From: Anaerolineae bacterium
GTDB lineage: Bacteria > Chloroflexota > Anaerolineae > JAADDB01
DNA: 6,780 nt
Assembly: GCA_015489285.1 (NCBI GenBank)
Contig: WGAA01000223.1
Coordinates: forward strand, 1-6,780
Reading direction: 5' to 3'
This document shows positions 5,568 through 6,780 of the stretch, piece by piece (positions within the stretch are counted from its first letter, which is position 1; each line of letters opens with the position of its first letter). The notes beneath the pieces are model-generated. The model did not search any database and was not told the DNA's origin. It saw only the letters and a program-made list of their open reading frames with translations. A program made the position numbers and the translations under genes.

Positions 5568-6388
5568 TTTTCGCTCGCCAGGTGCAACGACCTCCACAGT
5601 TCCAACAATTCTGCCAGATTGGCAACGACCAGATCAGGGCTCGTCGGACCCGGAGGCGGAGGCGTTTGCGTGACCCCGGTCAGCACGAGAACGCTCCGCA
5701 AGCCCAACCGTTTCGCCCCCGCGATATCCGTATCCAACCGGTCGCCGATCATCATCGAGCGTTCCGGGGACGTGTGCAGGCGTTCCAGGGCAAGGCGGAA
5801 GATGGGCGCTTCCGGTTTCCCGACGACGACGGGGGACCTATCCGAAGCCGCCTGGAGCGCGGCCAGAATGCTGCCCGCGCCCGGCGCCAGTCCCCGTTCC
5901 GTGGGAAACGTCTTGTCCGGATTCGTCCCGTAAAACACGGCGCCCCCCCGGATCGCGTACGTCGCCTCGGCCAACTTCTCGTACGTAATCCCCCGGTCCA
6001 TGCCCGCCACCACGATATGGGCCTCTTCGGCCCTGTCCGTCAGCGGAAAGCCGTACGCGTCCAGCGTCTCCGTCAACCCGACCTCCCCAATGGCCAGCAC
6101 CGGAGGACAATGGGGAAACCGTTGGCGCAGCAGATGGGCCGTCGTCTCCGACGAACCGATGACCTGCCACGGTTCCGCGGGGAAGCCCCGTTGCCGCAAG
6201 CGCTCCGCGTAACCCCGCGCGGTCAATGTACTGTTGTTCGTCACATAAGCAAAGGGGATTCCCTGTTCCTGCAAGAAGGCCATAAATGCCCGGGCCGCGG
6301 GGAAGACCTCCCTGCCCCGGTACAGGACCCCGTCGACATCTAGCAAGACGGCCTCAACGTGCAGGAGCCAGGTCGGTGCCTTGCTCAT
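5564..6388 (-). CDS. HAD-IIA family hydrolase (NagD / phosphoglycolate-phosphatase-like)
   Basis: A 274-residue cytoplasmic phosphatase of the HAD superfamily, subfamily IIA. All four HAD motifs are present: DVDGVLYRG (17-25; nucleophile Asp17, acid/base Asp19), YVTNNST (48-54, phosphate-binding Thr50), GKPEAPIF (190-197, Lys191), and MIGDRLDTDIAGA (213-225, Mg2+-binding Asp216 and Asp221). The cap domain between motifs II and III is the C2 type usual for this group. Relatives hydrolyse 4-nitrophenyl phosphate, nucleotide monophosphates, phosphoglycolate or glycerol phosphate; the substrate cannot be read from sequence. The ATG at 6388 is chosen because it forms an ATGA overlap with the stop of the 83-aa gene, and the HAD core begins a few residues later. 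The frame is open further upstream, but that stretch lies inside the preceding gene and lacks family similarity. Confidence 0.92.
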   Translation of the reverse strand: MSKAPTWLLHVEAVLLDVDGVLYRGREVFPAARAFMAFLQEQGIPFAYVTNNSTLTARGYAERLRQRGFPAEPWQVIGSSETTAHLLRQRFPHCPPVLAIGEVGLTETLDAYGFPLTDRAEEAHIVVAGMDRGITYEKLAEATYAIRGGAVFYGTNPDKTFPTERGLAPGAGSILAALQAASDRSPVVVGKPEAPIFRLALERLHTSPERSMMIGDRLDTDIAGAKRLGLRSVLVLTGVTQTPPPPGPTSPDLVVANLAELLELWRSLHLASEK

Positions 6389-6636
6389 TCCTGCTCGATC
6401 TCCCGGGTCTCGACCTGAACTAGATCCCTCTCCACGTCGACCGCGGCCTGGGCAATAGCCCACGCAATCACCCCCCAGGAGCCCGCGCCCAAAAGAAAGG
6501 CAACGGCCAGCGAATGGGGATTCACGGGTATACTACCGCGCGCAATGCCGATGACGATGAGTAAAGCAGCCAACGCGGCCGCTATCAATCCCACAACAAC
6601 GGGGGACAGATGTATTCGAGGGGATGATCGTGTCAT
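6385..6636 (-). CDS. Small two-helix membrane protein of unknown function
   Basis: An 83-residue protein that I do not recognise. A basic N-terminus (MTRSSPR) is followed by two hydrophobic helices at about residues 12-33 and 42-65, then a charged, Glu-rich tail (VDVERDLVQVETREIEQE). By the positive-inside rule both termini are probably cytoplasmic. The ATG at 6634-6636 overlaps the recJ stop (ATGA) and has a good Shine-Dalgarno, GGAGGAGA, at 6643-6650 with 6-nt spacing. Its own stop overlaps the start of the HAD gene. An open frame extends 25 codons upstream, but that part is Arg/Ser-rich sequence inside recJ and is unlikely to be translated. The tight coupling and clear membrane pattern support a real gene. 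Confidence 0.8.
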   Translation of the reverse strand: MTRSSPRIHLSPVVVGLIAAALAALLIVIGIARGSIPVNPHSLAVAFLLGAGSWGVIAWAIAQAAVDVERDLVQVETREIEQE

Positions 6637-6780
6637 TCCACGTCTCCTCCATCTCCTTGAGCTTCGCGAATATCGAGCACAACGAGCTGCAGAGCCCGTT
6701 GTCCGTTCCAATCGTTGACTCCCAGATGGTATATCACATCCACCCTGCTCGGCAAACGTGAGGCCAGATGTCCGAGCTTA
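6633..6780 (-). CDS. recJ: Single-stranded-DNA-specific exonuclease RecJ, C-terminal end (partial)
   Basis: Only the last 48 residues are inside the window; the gene continues past the right edge. The segment VDVIYHLGVNDWNGQRALQL followed by VVLDIRE matches the C-terminal OB-fold strand pattern of RecJ (a 'hhyhlxxNxWNGxxxLQLxxxDI' arrangement, recalled from the family). The TGA stop at 6633-6635 forms an ATGA overlap with the next gene. RecJ is the 5'-3' single-strand DNA exonuclease of recombination and mismatch repair; its catalytic DHH/DHHA1 motifs lie outside the window. The call rests on a short but distinctive tail, so it is likely rather than certain. Confidence 0.75.
   Translation of the reverse strand, partial: KLGHLASRLPSRVDVIYHLGVNDWNGQRALQLVVLDIREAQGDGGDVE

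Noticed and set aside
2763..5933. A 1056-codon open frame on the plus strand, antisense to the glycosyltransferase and part of the HAD gene
   Set aside because: It is longer than the real gene opposite it, but its translation is His/Pro/Gln/Arg/Gly-rich without any domain, and it has no convincing ribosome-binding site. The minus strand holds membrane segments, the GT-C motif, PA14 and HAD motifs. Lack of stops is a by-product of GC-rich codon use.
6389..6463. N-terminal extension of the HAD protein (25 extra codons)
   Set aside because: It is Gly/Arg/Ser-rich, lies inside the coding sequence of the 83-aa gene, and the ATGA-coupled start at 6388 fits the family length.

Overview
The window is GC-rich, tightly packed bacterial chromosome. 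It carries ordinary housekeeping genes, nearly all on the minus strand, and shows no sign of phage, transposon, CRISPR or tRNA/rRNA. The best taxonomic guess is a member of Chloroflexota (Anaerolineae-like, possibly thermophilic). It rests on a GT-C family membrane glycosyltransferase carrying a PA14 module, on an ornithine carbamoyltransferase of the 'KPSLRTRVSF' type, and on the high GC and high Arg/Trp/Pro content. This assignment is an inference from protein style, not a marker-gene result.

Right-hand block (6780 down to 1354, minus strand): five genes in one apparent operon. In transcription order they are the 3' end of recJ (ssDNA exonuclease), an 83-aa two-helix membrane protein, a 274-aa HAD-IIA sugar-phosphatase-like hydrolase, a 938-aa multi-pass glycosyltransferase with an extracytoplasmic PA14 tail, and purB (adenylosuccinate lyase). 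The first three junctions are 4-nt ATGA stop/start overlaps and the last gap is 14 bp, so the genes are probably co-transcribed and translationally coupled. They have no obvious shared pathway.

Left-hand block (1047 down to 1, minus strand): a 217-aa Trp-rich membrane protein of unknown function sits 10 bp ahead of argF (ornithine carbamoyltransferase, cut by the window edge). A recognisable sigma-70-type promoter lies just upstream of the membrane protein.

Between the blocks (1048-1353) lies the most unusual part. A near-consensus plus-strand promoter (TTGACA-N17-GATAAT) drives a predicted transcript of about 185 nt. This holds a 5' hairpin, a very strong double Shine-Dalgarno, an ORF of only 19 or 21 codons, and an 11-bp perfect hairpin whose 22-nt loop contains two anti-Shine-Dalgarno stretches. 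It ends in a 16-bp perfect terminator-like hairpin abutting the purB stop codon. No plus-strand gene follows, so the unit stands alone. The Shine-Dalgarno can pair either with the 5' leader or with the loop, which suggests a self-regulated small-protein mRNA, or a small RNA presenting a C-rich loop to other mRNAs. I do not recognise it as a known family.
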